Shown one piece after another: positions 7,467 to 16,565 of a stretch of DNA of 46,382 bases. A model generated the notes under the pieces. That model had not been told where the DNA came from, did no database searches, and saw only the letters and a list, made by a program, of their open reading frames with translations. Each line of letters begins with the position of its first letter. The stretch's first letter is position 1. Source of the stretch: Nitrosotalea sp. (GTDB lineage: Archaea > Thermoproteota > Nitrososphaeria > Nitrososphaerales > Nitrosopumilaceae). The stretch covers positions 1 to 46,382 of the forward strand of contig JAJPEA010000001.1 in NCBI GenBank assembly GCA_023252335.1. Reading direction: 5' to 3'. Position numbers and translations under genes: made by a program.

Positions 7467-9023
7467 CTAAACTCCTACCAATCCTTTCATGAAAGGAATA
7501 ATTTGGTTAAAGAATACATCTGGATATATTCCAATAACAACACTAAATCCTGCCAAGACCATCATTGGGCCTGTAACATACCAATTGGCTTCTTTTGTTT
7601 TTTCTAGATTTTCTGGAAGTTTTCCAAAGAAGATTCGTTTTATCATCCATAGTACATATGCCATAGTAATTACAGTTGCAACCAAACCTAGACCAAATGT
7701 AGCCATTCTTATCATTGAGCCCTGTTGAATTGCAGTTTGGAGTGCGCCATAGAACATTGTCCATTCTGCCATAAATCCACTAGTTGGAGGAACACCCATG
7801 AGAGTAAGGGCTCCAATCATTGCACAAACTGCTGTTATTGGCATCTTTCCTGCAAGACCTCCCATCTTTGTTATACTGCGAGTTCCAACTTGCAAAATTA
7901 TTGCGCCAACCATCATGAACAAAATCACTTTACCTAGACTGTGAGATACAAACATCATTTCAGAACCAGAGAGTCCAAGTGCAGAGGCAGAACCAATTCC
8001 AAATAAAATATAGCCCATTTGACTAATACTAGAATAAGCAAATAATTTTCTAATGTCATCTTGCACTAATGCCATTATTCCACCGTAGATCATAGTTACC
8101 AGGCCCCAAATGTTCAAGGCCAACGCAAAATGCTCGTACTGGGCAGGCATTAGCATTATTATCAATCTAAAGAATCCATATGCGCCAACTCCTAACATTG
8201 CTCCAGAGGAGAGTGCGTTAAGCGGAGTTGGCGAAGATCGGTAAACATGTGGTAACCACATGTGCACTACAAATGATGCCATCTTCACAGCAAGCCCGAC
8301 TATGATTGCAACAGCTGCTAGTGCAAGAACATGCGGAGGTATACCATGTGTTTTGATATCTGCATAATTGAAACTGCCAACGCTTAGACCAATTGAAAGA
8401 AAACCTAGTAAAAGAATTACAGCACCAACATGAGTCCAGAAAAAGAATAGCAATGCCACTCTACGTCTTGATTCATATCCCCAAATTGCTAACATGAAAA
8501 ATGCTGGAATAAGCATGACCTCAAAGAAGACATAAAATTCAATCAAGTTGGTTGCAAGTATAGTTCCAAGCATACCCATTGCCATTACAAGGAAGAGCGC
8601 ATAGTATGCTCCAATTTGATGATTAAGGTGACTTTTCAGAGAGGAAGATTCTACCATTTCAGTACCGCCTCCTACTAGTTGTTTTTCAGAATTCATTCGC
8701 TCTTCAAACATGGTAGTAATTCTTGAAACCATGTATGGTTTTGAGAAAAGTGCTACCACTGTTGATATCAAATATATGATAATTGCAAACGGAGAAGCAA
8801 GGCCGTCAAGCAATAATCCAAATTCACCAAACAGCTGAGTCCATTTGTAATGCTCTTCATAACCTCCTGAAAGCACTGGAGTAATAACTAGTACAGTGCA
8901 ATATGCCAGTAATCCAAAACTAAACAATGCTGCAACAGTAGGCCCAGACTTGCGTCCAAGATAATATGCAACCGGAGAGAGCAATAGTGGCAATAGCAGA
9001 GCCTGTAATAGTACGAATTGCAT
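7467..9023 (-). CDS. nuoM: Complex I subunit M, antiporter-like subunit
   Basis: 518 residues, multi-spanning. The conserved Glu in NLIEFYVFFEVMLIPAF, the channel region KMASFVVHMWLPHVYRSSPTPLNALSSG and KLFAYSSISQMGYILFG are typical of NuoM/MrpD. The first base overlaps the last base of nuoK. Between the first helices and the core it has a polar insert (around residues 105-125) that is unusually hydrophilic for NuoM. Confidence 0.96.
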   Translation of the reverse strand: MQFVLLQALLLPLLLSPVAYYLGRKSGPTVAALFSFGLLAYCTVLVITPVLSGGYEEHYKWTQLFGEFGLLLDGLASPFAIIIYLISTVVALFSKPYMVSRITTMFEERMNSEKQLVGGGTEMVESSSLKSHLNHQIGAYYALFLVMAMGMLGTILATNLIEFYVFFEVMLIPAFFMLAIWGYESRRRVALLFFFWTHVGAVILLLGFLSIGLSVGSFNYADIKTHGIPPHVLALAAVAIIVGLAVKMASFVVHMWLPHVYRSSPTPLNALSSGAMLGVGAYGFFRLIIMLMPAQYEHFALALNIWGLVTMIYGGIMALVQDDIRKLFAYSSISQMGYILFGIGSASALGLSGSEMMFVSHSLGKVILFMMVGAIILQVGTRSITKMGGLAGKMPITAVCAMIGALTLMGVPPTSGFMAEWTMFYGALQTAIQQGSMIRMATFGLGLVATVITMAYVLWMIKRIFFGKLPENLEKTKEANWYVTGPMMVLAGFSVVIGIYPDVFFNQIIPFMKGLVGV

Positions 9024-9328
9024 TATCCTTTCAAACTCCTAAAGTCTGCAATGTCAATGTTTCTGTACATCCTATATGCCACAATTACCAGTGCCAACCC
9101 GACTGCAACCTCTGCTGCTGCAATTGCTATTGAAAAGAGAGCAAATGTTTGTCCCTGGCTATTTGGTATATATCTTGAAAATGCTACCAAGTTGAGATTG
9201 GCAGAATTGATAACCATCTCTATGCCAAAGAGCATACGTATTGCATTTCTTTTTACTGCAATTCCATAGATTCCAATGGCAAGCAATGCCACTGAAACTA
9301 GAATAAAATCAATCAGCGCGTTGGCCAT
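9023..9328 (-). CDS. nuoK: Complex I subunit K
   Basis: 101 residues, three transmembrane helices; conserved GIEMVINSANLNLVAF and AAAEVAVGLALVIVAYR with the two buried glutamates (E36-like and E72-like) used in proton transfer between membrane subunits. The start overlaps the 3' end of nuoJ by 20 nt. Confidence 0.95.
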   Translation of the reverse strand: MANALIDFILVSVALLAIGIYGIAVKRNAIRMLFGIEMVINSANLNLVAFSRYIPNSQGQTFALFSIAIAAAEVAVGLALVIVAYRMYRNIDIADFRSLKG

Positions 9329-9839
9329 CTATAACATCCTCCCTTCGTGCTAGTGTCATTGCCCCAATAATTGATGATGCCAAAATTAATGCCATCACTA
9401 TTAATGCAGGCGAATAATATGTTAGAAAGTCTTCTCCAATTTTTTTGTAATCTACTTCAGCTGAATTTGTTTCCATTGTTTTCAGACCAGAACCAATGAT
9501 TATTGTTCCTATGCCTAACATGATAACAATCATCAATGCAATACCAGCATATCTTCTGCGTTTGTCTTCGACTTTATTGAAAATAAGTTCGCGTCTTACC
9601 AACATGACTGTAAACAGTATAAGAACTGCAATGGAACCAACGTAAACTGAAAGTTGGAACATGGCCACAAATGGCGCATCTAAAAGCAAAAAGAATCCAG
9701 CAACGCCAGATAATGCAAGCATCAATGCGATTGAACCATATATCAAAGAACGTATCTCAAGTGCTGCAATTGCAGATCCAATTGTCAGAACAGAAAGAGC
9801 TAGAAATACAGCATCAACCATGTGAAGCACCCCTGTCAT
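9309..9839 (-). CDS. nuoJ: Complex I subunit J
   Basis: Up to 176 residues, five predicted helices. The family signature is YVGSIAVLILFTVMLV on the helix that undergoes a pi-bulge transition in known structures. Two starts are possible: ATG 9839, overlapping nuoI by 26 nt, or ATG 9821 (MVDAVF), overlapping by 8 nt; the shorter overlap suggests the second. The C terminus ends in a charged tail. Confidence 0.93.
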   Translation of the reverse strand: MTGVLHMVDAVFLALSVLTIGSAIAALEIRSLIYGSIALMLALSGVAGFFLLLDAPFVAMFQLSVYVGSIAVLILFTVMLVRRELIFNKVEDKRRRYAGIALMIVIMLGIGTIIIGSGLKTMETNSAEVDYKKIGEDFLTYYSPALIVMALILASSIIGAMTLARREDVIDGQRAD

Positions 9840-10311
9840 CGATCTTTATTTCAACATCTTGTGAGATGTTTGGCTTTATGGCAAGTTGGGCAGGGGTGTA
9901 AATCAGAGCAGATTTTGTAAAAGATGAAAGCTCATAATCGTTGGTCATGTAGAGCGCATAAAATGGACATGCATCAACACATAGACCACAGAATACACAT
10001 TTACCGTAATCTATCTGTGGCATTATGGCTTTCTTATTATGCTTCCATGTTTCATGAACCTTGACCATGCTTATGGCCTCTGCTATCCCCTCACATGCTA
10101 CCGAGCAAAGCTGACAACCAGTACAGTGCTCATGGAATAGTATGTGTCTTCCTCGCAACCCAGCAATTCCCACTCCAGTTTCTGGATTGAACTGAAAGCC
10201 ATCACCTACAAATTTTAATTTCTGTTCAGGATAACGTAACGTAAATCGTTTCACTGCAAGATGTTTTACACCAGAATTTAGTGCACGTATTATCCCAATT
10301 ACATTACTCAT
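9814..10311 (-). CDS. nuoI: Complex I subunit I, 2x[4Fe-4S] ferredoxin-like
   Basis: 165 residues; carries electrons through clusters N6a/N6b. Two complete cysteine sets: C63/C66/C69/C73 (CTGCQLCSVAC) and C105/C108/C111/C115 (CVFCGLCVDACP). In the first set the residue after the last Cys is Glu instead of the usual Pro. With nuoB it forms the connecting module; absence of NuoEFG genes in the operon makes this subunit the probable entry point for electrons. It overlaps the end of its own upstream neighbour nuoH by 4 nt (10308-10311). Confidence 0.96.
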   Translation of the reverse strand: MSNVIGIIRALNSGVKHLAVKRFTLRYPEQKLKFVGDGFQFNPETGVGIAGLRGRHILFHEHCTGCQLCSVACEGIAEAISMVKVHETWKHNKKAIMPQIDYGKCVFCGLCVDACPFYALYMTNDYELSSFTKSALIYTPAQLAIKPNISQDVEIKIDDRGASHG

Positions 10312-11609
10312 TGCAAAAATCCTCCCGGTCCCAAGACACCTGCGTATAGCAATCCGAGAGCTATAAAGATGTTAATGAATGCAAGACCAATTAGTTTGTA
10401 CCAACCAGTGTGCAATATCATATCTATTCTAACTCGTGGGAAAACTCCACGCGGTAACAGAATTAAGAGTATAACTCCTACAGTCTTTATTACAAACCAC
10501 AACGTACCGTTGAGCATCTCCTGATCAAAAAGTGGCAATCCAGGGAACTTGGCAGTTACAGGGCCAATTGTAATTCCTTGAGTTACGATATCTTGTGGGA
10601 ATGGTGGCCAAACCATTGGACCATTCCAACCGCCAAGGAATAATACTACAAACAATCCTGCAAATGCATATAATTTCAAATAAGTTCCAAGTTGAATTAA
10701 TCCATACATCATTCCTGAGAATTCCGTTAACCATCCTGCAACTATCTCACTTTCTGCTTCTGGAAGATCAAATGGAACTCTTTCAAGCTCTGCCAATATT
10801 GTAATGAAGAATACTATGGCACCGATTGGAAGAAATGCTATCCACCAAAAGTGTTCTTGGGATACAACAATCTGTGAGAGATTCAAACTTCCAGAGAGTA
10901 TTACGACTCCAAGAAGTGAAAGTATCAACGGAATTTCAAAAGCAACCATTTGATGGAGTGCCCTAAGACCACCAATGAATGTCCATTTACTATTTGCTGC
11001 CCATGCAGTAAGTACAGCAATTATTGGAAAGAAACCAATGACTGCAAATACTGCTAAAAGTCCAACGTTAGGGTTTGCAACTACCCATCCCGGAGCAACT
11101 GGAATAAGAGAAACAAATGCACCAGCTGCACCAACAAACAACAATGGACCAAGCCAGAATATTGGTTTGTCAGCTTTTGCAGGAATGATGATCTCTTTGC
11201 TCATTAGCTTAAATCCGTCACCCATCAGTTGTAGTATTCCTTCTATTTTTCCACAATAGAGTGGACCAACTCTGAGTTGTATTTTTGCAAGGAATTTTCT
11301 TTCAACAAATATTGTTGCAGCTGCAAGCAATGCGGCAAATCCAAATCCTGGAAATGCCATCACTTTGAAGATAGTAGTATGCATAAAGTTCTTGACAATT
11401 GGCAAAGTACGTGATGGATCTGCCATCCAAGTCATTGCCAAATAAGGCGTCATCAGTTGATTGTTGATTACCGGCAGTTTGATGTAAAACAGTACGATGA
11501 AGACTATGGGCAATCCAACTAGACTGAAGATCAAAATGACCCAGAATATCAAATCAAACAAGGAGCCTATGAATCGGCTTAACCTAAACTGCGGTGCAAT
11601 AGTTGACAT
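10308..11609 (-). CDS. nuoH: Complex I subunit H
   Basis: 433 residues, eight or more helices; forms the quinone chamber. Diagnostic stretches are LRVGPLYCGKIEGILQLMGDG, the acidic loop ELERVPFDLPEAESEIVAGW and LLILLPRGVFPRVRIDM. It is longer than bacterial NuoH (about 325) because of an extended N-terminal region and a loop insertion with several extra prolines around residues 330-360. It abuts nuoD directly. Confidence 0.96.
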   Translation of the reverse strand: MSTIAPQFRLSRFIGSLFDLIFWVILIFSLVGLPIVFIVLFYIKLPVINNQLMTPYLAMTWMADPSRTLPIVKNFMHTTIFKVMAFPGFGFAALLAAATIFVERKFLAKIQLRVGPLYCGKIEGILQLMGDGFKLMSKEIIIPAKADKPIFWLGPLLFVGAAGAFVSLIPVAPGWVVANPNVGLLAVFAVIGFFPIIAVLTAWAANSKWTFIGGLRALHQMVAFEIPLILSLLGVVILSGSLNLSQIVVSQEHFWWIAFLPIGAIVFFITILAELERVPFDLPEAESEIVAGWLTEFSGMMYGLIQLGTYLKLYAFAGLFVVLFLGGWNGPMVWPPFPQDIVTQGITIGPVTAKFPGLPLFDQEMLNGTLWFVIKTVGVILLILLPRGVFPRVRIDMILHTGWYKLIGLAFINIFIALGLLYAGVLGPGGFLQ

Positions 11610-12743
11610 TTATCTATCTGCCTCCACAGGCCAATAATTAAGACCCCAGTAGACTGCTGGCATGTTACCTAGTTTTTCTCCTTTTAGCAAATATGGCATA
11701 CAAATCAAATTTCTAAACGAGCCGACGCTTATCTTTACTCTATAAGGTTCTGGTCTGTTGTTAGATACAATGTAATATCCAATTGCACCCCTTCCAGATT
11801 CGATTCTACGATAAACCTCATCGTTACCTCCTTTTGGATTTGGTTTTAATTTTGTGCGCACCGAACCTGATTTTGGCATCTTTTTTAATGCGTCTTTTAT
11901 TATTCTACAGCTTTCAAACATCTCAAGGTAAGGCACTCGAGATCTTGCATAGGAATCTCCTTCCTTGAGTACTATTGTTTGAAAGTCTAGATTTTCATAT
12001 ACATCGTATGGCTCTTTTTTCCTTACATCAAAATCAACACCAGATGCTCGAAGTACAGAACCAGTAGTACCAAGTCTGATAGCATCAGTTCTTGATAGTA
12101 TTCCACTTCCCTCTGTTCTTGCCCTCAAGAGAGGATTCTGATAAAATACTGCCTCGTATTCTTTGAGTCTTTTTTCAAAATATTCAACTTGACGTAAACA
12201 TCTTTCTTCAAAGTTAGATGGTAAATCGTTTCGTACTCCACCAGGTACTAGATATGCATGAGTTACTCTAGCACCAGACATTGCTTCTAAAAGATCAATG
12301 AAAAGTTCTCTATCACCTGCAGGCCACATGAACATAGTAGAGTGACCTAAGAATATTCCATAGATTGCTAACCAGTATAAAATATAGATACAACGATTCA
12401 GTTCTGCTGCAATTACTCGTATGTATTTTGCACGTTCTGGAACTTCAATCCCCAATAATTCTTCCACTCCAAGACAATATGGATACAAGATGTTGGAAGA
12501 ATCATGTATTACTGGTCTTTCAAGATGAGGAATGTTTTGAATATAATTTCTATATTCAGCCATTTTTTCTTCTCCTCGATGTACATAACCCGGATCAGGA
12601 TCACAAGAAACAATGTAATCTCCATCGACTTTGATGATTAGTCTCATGTGTCCAGAACCTGGATGTTGAGGACCTACGTTAAGTGTCATTATTTTGTCAT
12701 CCACTGTTTCAAGATGCATTCCTGGAGGTAGTTGTGTTGTCAT
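11610..12743 (-). CDS. nuoD: Complex I subunit D, 49-kDa-like
   Basis: 377 residues, the quinone-binding soluble subunit descended from the [NiFe]-hydrogenase large subunit. MTLNVGPQHPGSGHMRL contains the quinone-site His, and PGYVHRGEEKMAEYRNY, YCLGVEELLGIEVP and RIESGRGAIGYYIVS are family hallmarks. No NiFe-ligating cysteine pairs are present, as expected for complex I. It ends one base before nuoH begins. Confidence 0.96.
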   Translation of the reverse strand: MTTQLPPGMHLETVDDKIMTLNVGPQHPGSGHMRLIIKVDGDYIVSCDPDPGYVHRGEEKMAEYRNYIQNIPHLERPVIHDSSNILYPYCLGVEELLGIEVPERAKYIRVIAAELNRCIYILYWLAIYGIFLGHSTMFMWPAGDRELFIDLLEAMSGARVTHAYLVPGGVRNDLPSNFEERCLRQVEYFEKRLKEYEAVFYQNPLLRARTEGSGILSRTDAIRLGTTGSVLRASGVDFDVRKKEPYDVYENLDFQTIVLKEGDSYARSRVPYLEMFESCRIIKDALKKMPKSGSVRTKLKPNPKGGNDEVYRRIESGRGAIGYYIVSNNRPEPYRVKISVGSFRNLICMPYLLKGEKLGNMPAVYWGLNYWPVEADR

Positions 12744-12744
12744 T

Positions 12745-13401
12745 TTATCGTCCCTTTATCTTGAAATCTTTTCTAAATGGTGGTATATCTGCCCAATCCT
12801 CTGGCAAAAGTAATCGTCTCATATCAGGATGACCTTCAAAATACACGCCAAACATTTCAAAACACTCTCTTTCGTGAAATTCTACACTATAAAATACATC
12901 ACGTAGTGATGGAGTTCTTGTTGCATCTGAACCTGGATTTGGAATATCTTCCCTTGGAACTCGAGTTGCAAGTGCAAAAATTTGTCTTCCTAGTTTTTCA
13001 TCAGTATAAGATCCTAGATGATAAATAACTTCAATTTCACTTGAATCCGGATAGTCAACACCTGATACAGATTCTGCATGATCATACTTTAGTTCATCTC
13101 GTATAAATTTAGCAACATCTACAATGTCTTCTCGTTTAGTAGTTGCTCTAATTCTGTCAGCTCTTACATAATCTACATGTATCTTATCGCCAAATTTTGA
13201 CGAAATTTTATCTGCTAGAGATTTTTCAAATGTCGGAATTGGTTTTGGCTTGACAGGAACATCGGGAGACAAGTCCAATCCTTTTTCTTCATAGAATTTT
13301 TTTGCCTCACCTTTTGACATTGAATCGGATTTGGTTATATTTTCAGAATGTTCCTCTGTAGTATCTTTAACTTCTACGTCCTTTTCAGTTCCAGAGCTCA
13401 T
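12745..13401 (-). CDS. nuoC: Complex I subunit C, 30-kDa-like
   Basis: 218 residues. The C-terminal 140 residues match NuoC (FHERECFEMFGVYFEGHPDMRRLLLPEDW, then FRKDF). The N-terminal 60 residues are low-complexity and highly charged (Glu/Lys/Asp/Thr-rich), probably disordered and not part of the conserved fold. It lies between nuoB and nuoD with gaps of 1-2 nt. Confidence 0.95.
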   Translation of the reverse strand: MSSGTEKDVEVKDTTEEHSENITKSDSMSKGEAKKFYEEKGLDLSPDVPVKPKPIPTFEKSLADKISSKFGDKIHVDYVRADRIRATTKREDIVDVAKFIRDELKYDHAESVSGVDYPDSSEIEVIYHLGSYTDEKLGRQIFALATRVPREDIPNPGSDATRTPSLRDVFYSVEFHERECFEMFGVYFEGHPDMRRLLLPEDWADIPPFRKDFKIKGR

Positions 13402-13403
13402 TG

Positions 13404-13931
13404 TTATTTAGCCTTTGTCCGTTTTATTTTTTCTTGAAGTAACATGCATCCTTGAATTAATGTTTCAGGTCTTGGTGGACATCCGGGAACATAAACATCA
13501 ACTGGAAGAATTCCATCAATTCCAGGTAGTACGTTATACGAGTCAAAGTATAATCCTCCAGTTATTGCACATGCTCCCATTGCTATGACATATTTTGGAT
13601 CAGGCATCTGATCATAGACCATTCTTAATCTAGGAGCCATTTTTCTGGTAATTGTTCCCATGACAACTATGAGATCACATTGTCTGAGTGAACCAAATGC
13701 CTCAATAATACCAAATCTTTCGACATCATATCTAGGACTAGAGGCAGCACCAAATTCTACACTACAGCATGCTGTCTCAAGGTGTACCGGCCACAAGGAG
13801 TAGATTCTACCCCAGTTGATAGCCATATCAAATGGTTTTCCAACTGCCCTTATGAGGACATCACCAAGCTTTCCAACTAGAACATTAGTGGCATGCGGTG
13901 CTGTATCTTGGTTAAGCAGTTCTTTTAGCAT
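13404..13931 (-). CDS. nuoB: Complex I subunit B (cluster N2)
   Basis: 175 residues; binds the terminal [4Fe-4S] cluster N2 next to the quinone. Ligands visible: tandem C55-C56 (ETACCSVEFGA), C121 (GACAITGG) and C151 (VPGCPPRPE). RYDVERFG is the conserved loop that contacts the quinone site. It begins 43 nt after nuoA ends, the largest gap in the operon, which could allow an internal promoter. Confidence 0.96.
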   Translation of the reverse strand: MLKELLNQDTAPHATNVLVGKLGDVLIRAVGKPFDMAINWGRIYSLWPVHLETACCSVEFGAASSPRYDVERFGIIEAFGSLRQCDLIVVMGTITRKMAPRLRMVYDQMPDPKYVIAMGACAITGGLYFDSYNVLPGIDGILPVDVYVPGCPPRPETLIQGCMLLQEKIKRTKAK

Positions 13932-13974
13932 TATTCTTCCCTATTCCGAGTCTTTCTTATATTTGATTTAAAAG

Positions 13975-14391
13975 TTACCAAATGTCCTTTCTCCCCGCTT
14001 GATATAATGCAAAGGCAAATGCTGCAAAAATTATTGCAAGAAATCCAATTATTGGGAGAGTTGCAGACTTAGGCAAATCAAGAATGCTGCTTCCCCAGGC
14101 ATACAAAAAGATCGATGCAACATCAAATACAACAAACATCAGGACAAATGAATAATACTGCATCATAAAGTGGGTACGTCCCTCTCCTTGTGGAACTTGG
14201 CCAGATTCCATAGGTAAAAACTTGACTGGGTTTGGAGTACGTCTTGGTGCAATCATTCTAGATAGAATTAGGGTTGGCCCTGTTGCCACAATTGCAAATG
14301 TGAATAACAATAAGATTGGACTGAAACTACTCGCAGCTTCTCCTACCAAAGTAGCTAACAAGCCAGTCGGAGAGTATAAAAATCTATGCAC
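13975..14391 (-). CDS. nuoA: Complex I subunit A, first gene of the nuo operon
   Basis: Up to 138 residues, three transmembrane helices; NuoA signature PMESGQVPQGEGRTHFMMQYYSF followed by LMFVVFDVASIFLYAWG with the buried Asp. The farthest start is GTG 14391; a TTG at 14349 lies about 23 nt behind a TTTATACT-like box and would also give a complete first helix, so the start is uncertain. It is divergent from the peroxiredoxin gene. Confidence 0.92.
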   Translation of the reverse strand: MHRFLYSPTGLLATLVGEAASSFSPILLLFTFAIVATGPTLILSRMIAPRRTPNPVKFLPMESGQVPQGEGRTHFMMQYYSFVLMFVVFDVASIFLYAWGSSILDLPKSATLPIIGFLAIIFAAFAFALYQAGRKDIW

Positions 14392-14416
14392 ATTATACGA
14401 TCATAATTTTCATTGC

Positions 14417-14446
14417 CAACAAATTTTTCAATAATTTTGTTGAAAA
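14417..14446. promoter_or_regulatory. Overlapping inverted repeats between nuoA and the peroxiredoxin gene
   Basis: Perfect arms CAACAAA (14417-14423) / TTTGTTG (14436-14442), interlocked with TTTTCAA (14425-14431) / TTGAAAA (14440-14446). They lie 26-55 nt upstream of the nuoA GTG, where a dimeric transcription factor could act. Operator function is inference; A/T-rich sequence yields such repeats by chance fairly often. Confidence 0.35.
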
Positions 14447-14506
14447 TTAATAATATCTTCAATTTTGCATATTGATCGATTTCAATCGTTTAATTTCTAA
14501 AATGAT

Positions 14507-14514
14507 TGATATAT
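14507..14514 (+). promoter_or_regulatory. TATA-like box of the peroxiredoxin gene
   Basis: TGATATAT with 21 nt to ATG 14536. This decides the start: a TTG at 14506 would lie inside the promoter. Confidence 0.5.
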
Positions 14515-14535
14515 GACAATACAAAAACATCCTTT

Positions 14536-15000
14536 ATGGTAAATGTTGGACAAAAAGCACCGCCCTTTACCTTAGTAGATACAGAATTAAAAATGCGAAG
14601 TCTGGACGAGTTTAAAGGAAAAAAAGTAGTCCTGTCATTTTTTGTAGCCGCAAGTTCTCCTGTATGTACAAAGGAAATGTGCACTTTCAGAGATGAATGG
14701 AATCAGATATCAAAACTTGGTGCTCAAGTAATAGGAATTAGCAATGATGGTCCATTTGCAAATAAAGCATTTGCAGAATCTCAGCATCTTAATTTTCCAG
14801 TACTTGGAGACTATAAGAGTCAGACAATAAGAGATTATGATATTCTAATGCCTGACTTGTTGCATGTAAAGGGATACGATGCAGCAAAGAGATCTGTGTT
14901 CATAGTAGATGAAAGTGGAAATATAGTCTACAAATGGGTTTCAGACAATCCATTGATAGAACCAAACTATCAAGAGATCATAAACTTTCTCAAGAAATAA
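14536..15000 (+). CDS. Peroxiredoxin (Bcp/AhpC-TSA type) with altered active-site motif
   Basis: 154 residues, thioredoxin fold; reduces hydroperoxides with a peroxidatic Cys. C44 and C49 sit in SSPVCTKEMCTF, the arrangement of two-Cys Bcp-like enzymes, with a conserved RDEW nearby and an Arg in KRSVFIVDE. The usual P-x3-T-x2-C active-site motif reads V37-x3-S41-x2-C44: the Pro is Val and the Thr is a conservative Ser. The protein is otherwise complete. It probably protects the adjacent respiratory system from oxidative damage; this is inferred from family and position only. Confidence 0.88.
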   Translation: MVNVGQKAPPFTLVDTELKMRSLDEFKGKKVVLSFFVAASSPVCTKEMCTFRDEWNQISKLGAQVIGISNDGPFANKAFAESQHLNFPVLGDYKSQTIRDYDILMPDLLHVKGYDAAKRSVFIVDESGNIVYKWVSDNPLIEPNYQEIINFLKK

Positions 15001-15072
15001 AGTGAAATCTCTTTTAATTTATTTTTAAAATGTATTGTGTATCAATTACGTATTAGTATAATTACTAAAATC

Positions 15073-15079
15073 TAAATAT
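15073..15079 (+). promoter_or_regulatory. TATA box of the MscS-type gene
   Basis: TAAATAT with 21 nt to ATG 15101, consistent with a leaderless transcript. Confidence 0.5.
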
Positions 15080-15100
15080 CAAGAACAACACTAGGATCAG

Positions 15101-15955
15101 ATGACTGTTCCAAAACAAAATGATCATAGAGATAATACATCTAAACTACAGTCACATGAATTAAAACAAAAATCTCTAAGACATGAATTTACCAATCTAA
15201 CAATAAAGGCAATAATTGTAGCAATAATAGCTTGGATTAGTTTATCCGTTTTTGAAATATTTGTTGCGCCAGTAATGGGACTTCAACACATACACATTCA
15301 GGTAACAAAAACGATTGTTACCATAATACTTGTGTTAGCAATCATTACTGCCGTCAGACGTATTATCAAAAGATTTTCAAATAAGATGCCAGCACAATTC
15401 TCTGCAAGCATTTCATTTTTTTCCATAATAGTGATAGCATTGATGGCAAGTATATCTTTGCTATATGAGTGGAATATAGAACCACAGGAGATTCTAGTTG
15501 GCGGAGGAGTTGCAGCAATTATTGTCGGTATTGGAGTATCAACAATAGTTGGCAACATATTTTCAGGAGGATTGATGCTTACAACATTTCCAGCCAAGAT
15601 TGGGGATTCAATTATGATAGTAAATGACAACATACACGGGAAAGTTGAAGAAATTAACATGCTATACACAAAGATAATCACAGATCATGATACAGAATAC
15701 ATAATCCCAAACAATGCAATAATACAAGGCAATGTACGAATTATAAAAGAAATTCCGCTAAATGAGCGATTACCATACAAGAAAGGGGACAAAATTGAAC
15801 TGAAGAATTCATCAGACAAATACACTGGGATTATCATCAAGATAACTCCAGAGTTCACAACCCTTCTAGATGAAAATAAAGAGATTACTATTACAAATAA
15901 TTCCATATTTGACGGCAAGTTCGTTATAACAAAAGACAGTACTAGACAGAATTAA
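15101..15955 (+). CDS. MscS-family mechanosensitive ion channel
   Basis: 284 residues. A polar N terminus is followed by helices near 34-52, 66-85 and 100-123, then a Gly/Ala-rich pore helix (GGGVAAIIVGIGVSTIVGNIFSG, about 133-155) equivalent to TM3 of MscS, and a beta domain with KIGDSIMI and the PNN-II-G-V loop. It releases solutes under osmotic downshift. The C-terminal alpha/beta vestibule seems shortened relative to E. coli MscS and replaced by a small all-beta tail (KKGDKIEL to DGKFVI). Monocistronic. Confidence 0.88.
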   Translation: MTVPKQNDHRDNTSKLQSHELKQKSLRHEFTNLTIKAIIVAIIAWISLSVFEIFVAPVMGLQHIHIQVTKTIVTIILVLAIITAVRRIIKRFSNKMPAQFSASISFFSIIVIALMASISLLYEWNIEPQEILVGGGVAAIIVGIGVSTIVGNIFSGGLMLTTFPAKIGDSIMIVNDNIHGKVEEINMLYTKIITDHDTEYIIPNNAIIQGNVRIIKEIPLNERLPYKKGDKIELKNSSDKYTGIIIKITPEFTTLLDENKEITITNNSIFDGKFVITKDSTRQN

Positions 15956-16051
15956 TTATAAAAATACATGACATGTAGAAAATTCAGAATCATTAACAAA
16001 TTTTATTCAACAATAAAACATGAAATGATTTATCAATAATTTTAGAAATAT

Positions 16052-16564
16052 CTATTCAATCTCTGCGAGTACATCACTTTTTGCAACTGATGAACCCTGT
16101 TTCATTTTTATTGATTTTACAACACCGTCTTTATGAGATTTGATTGAAATTTGCATTTTCATAGATTCTAAAACACAAACTACATCACCTTTCTTGACAT
16201 TATCTCCAGCAGCAACATTTATCGACACGACTCTGCCAGGAATCTGACTTTTTAGATTTATTTGAGAATCAGAAGCAGAATCCGCTCCAGAATTTTTATA
16301 AACAATTTTGTCCATCTCGGGACGTTTGTTAAATGTCAACTTTACGCCGTCTACTACAAGTGTAATTCTGTTAGTACTGTTTTCAAGATATTTTGTAATG
16401 TGATAAACACTATCTAGCATAAACTCAACCTTGTCATGAGTCATAGTTACGATTTTGAGGTCACGTTCTTTTCCTTGTATTTTTAATACAAACTCATTAT
16501 TCCCAATGGACTTTACAATTTCTCCATCTAAATTTTCATCAGTGTTTTCTAGTTTGAATTTCAT
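16052..16564 (-). CDS. Biotin carboxyl carrier subunit of acetyl/propionyl-CoA carboxylase
   Basis: 170 residues. The C-terminal biotinyl domain (about 100-170) contains VLESMKMQI with the biotinylated K136, a Ser replacing the more common Ala of EAMKM. A linker rich in Ser/Ala/Asp (90-100) joins it to an N-terminal beta domain found in archaeal carriers. It carries CO2 from the biotin carboxylase at 16566 to the carboxyltransferase at 18066. Last gene of the operon, 1 nt after its upstream neighbour. Confidence 0.94.
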   Translation of the reverse strand: MKFKLENTDENLDGEIVKSIGNNEFVLKIQGKERDLKIVTMTHDKVEFMLDSVYHITKYLENSTNRITLVVDGVKLTFNKRPEMDKIVYKNSGADSASDSQINLKSQIPGRVVSINVAAGDNVKKGDVVCVLESMKMQISIKSHKDGVVKSIKMKQGSSVAKSDVLAEIE

Positions 16565-16565
16565 A

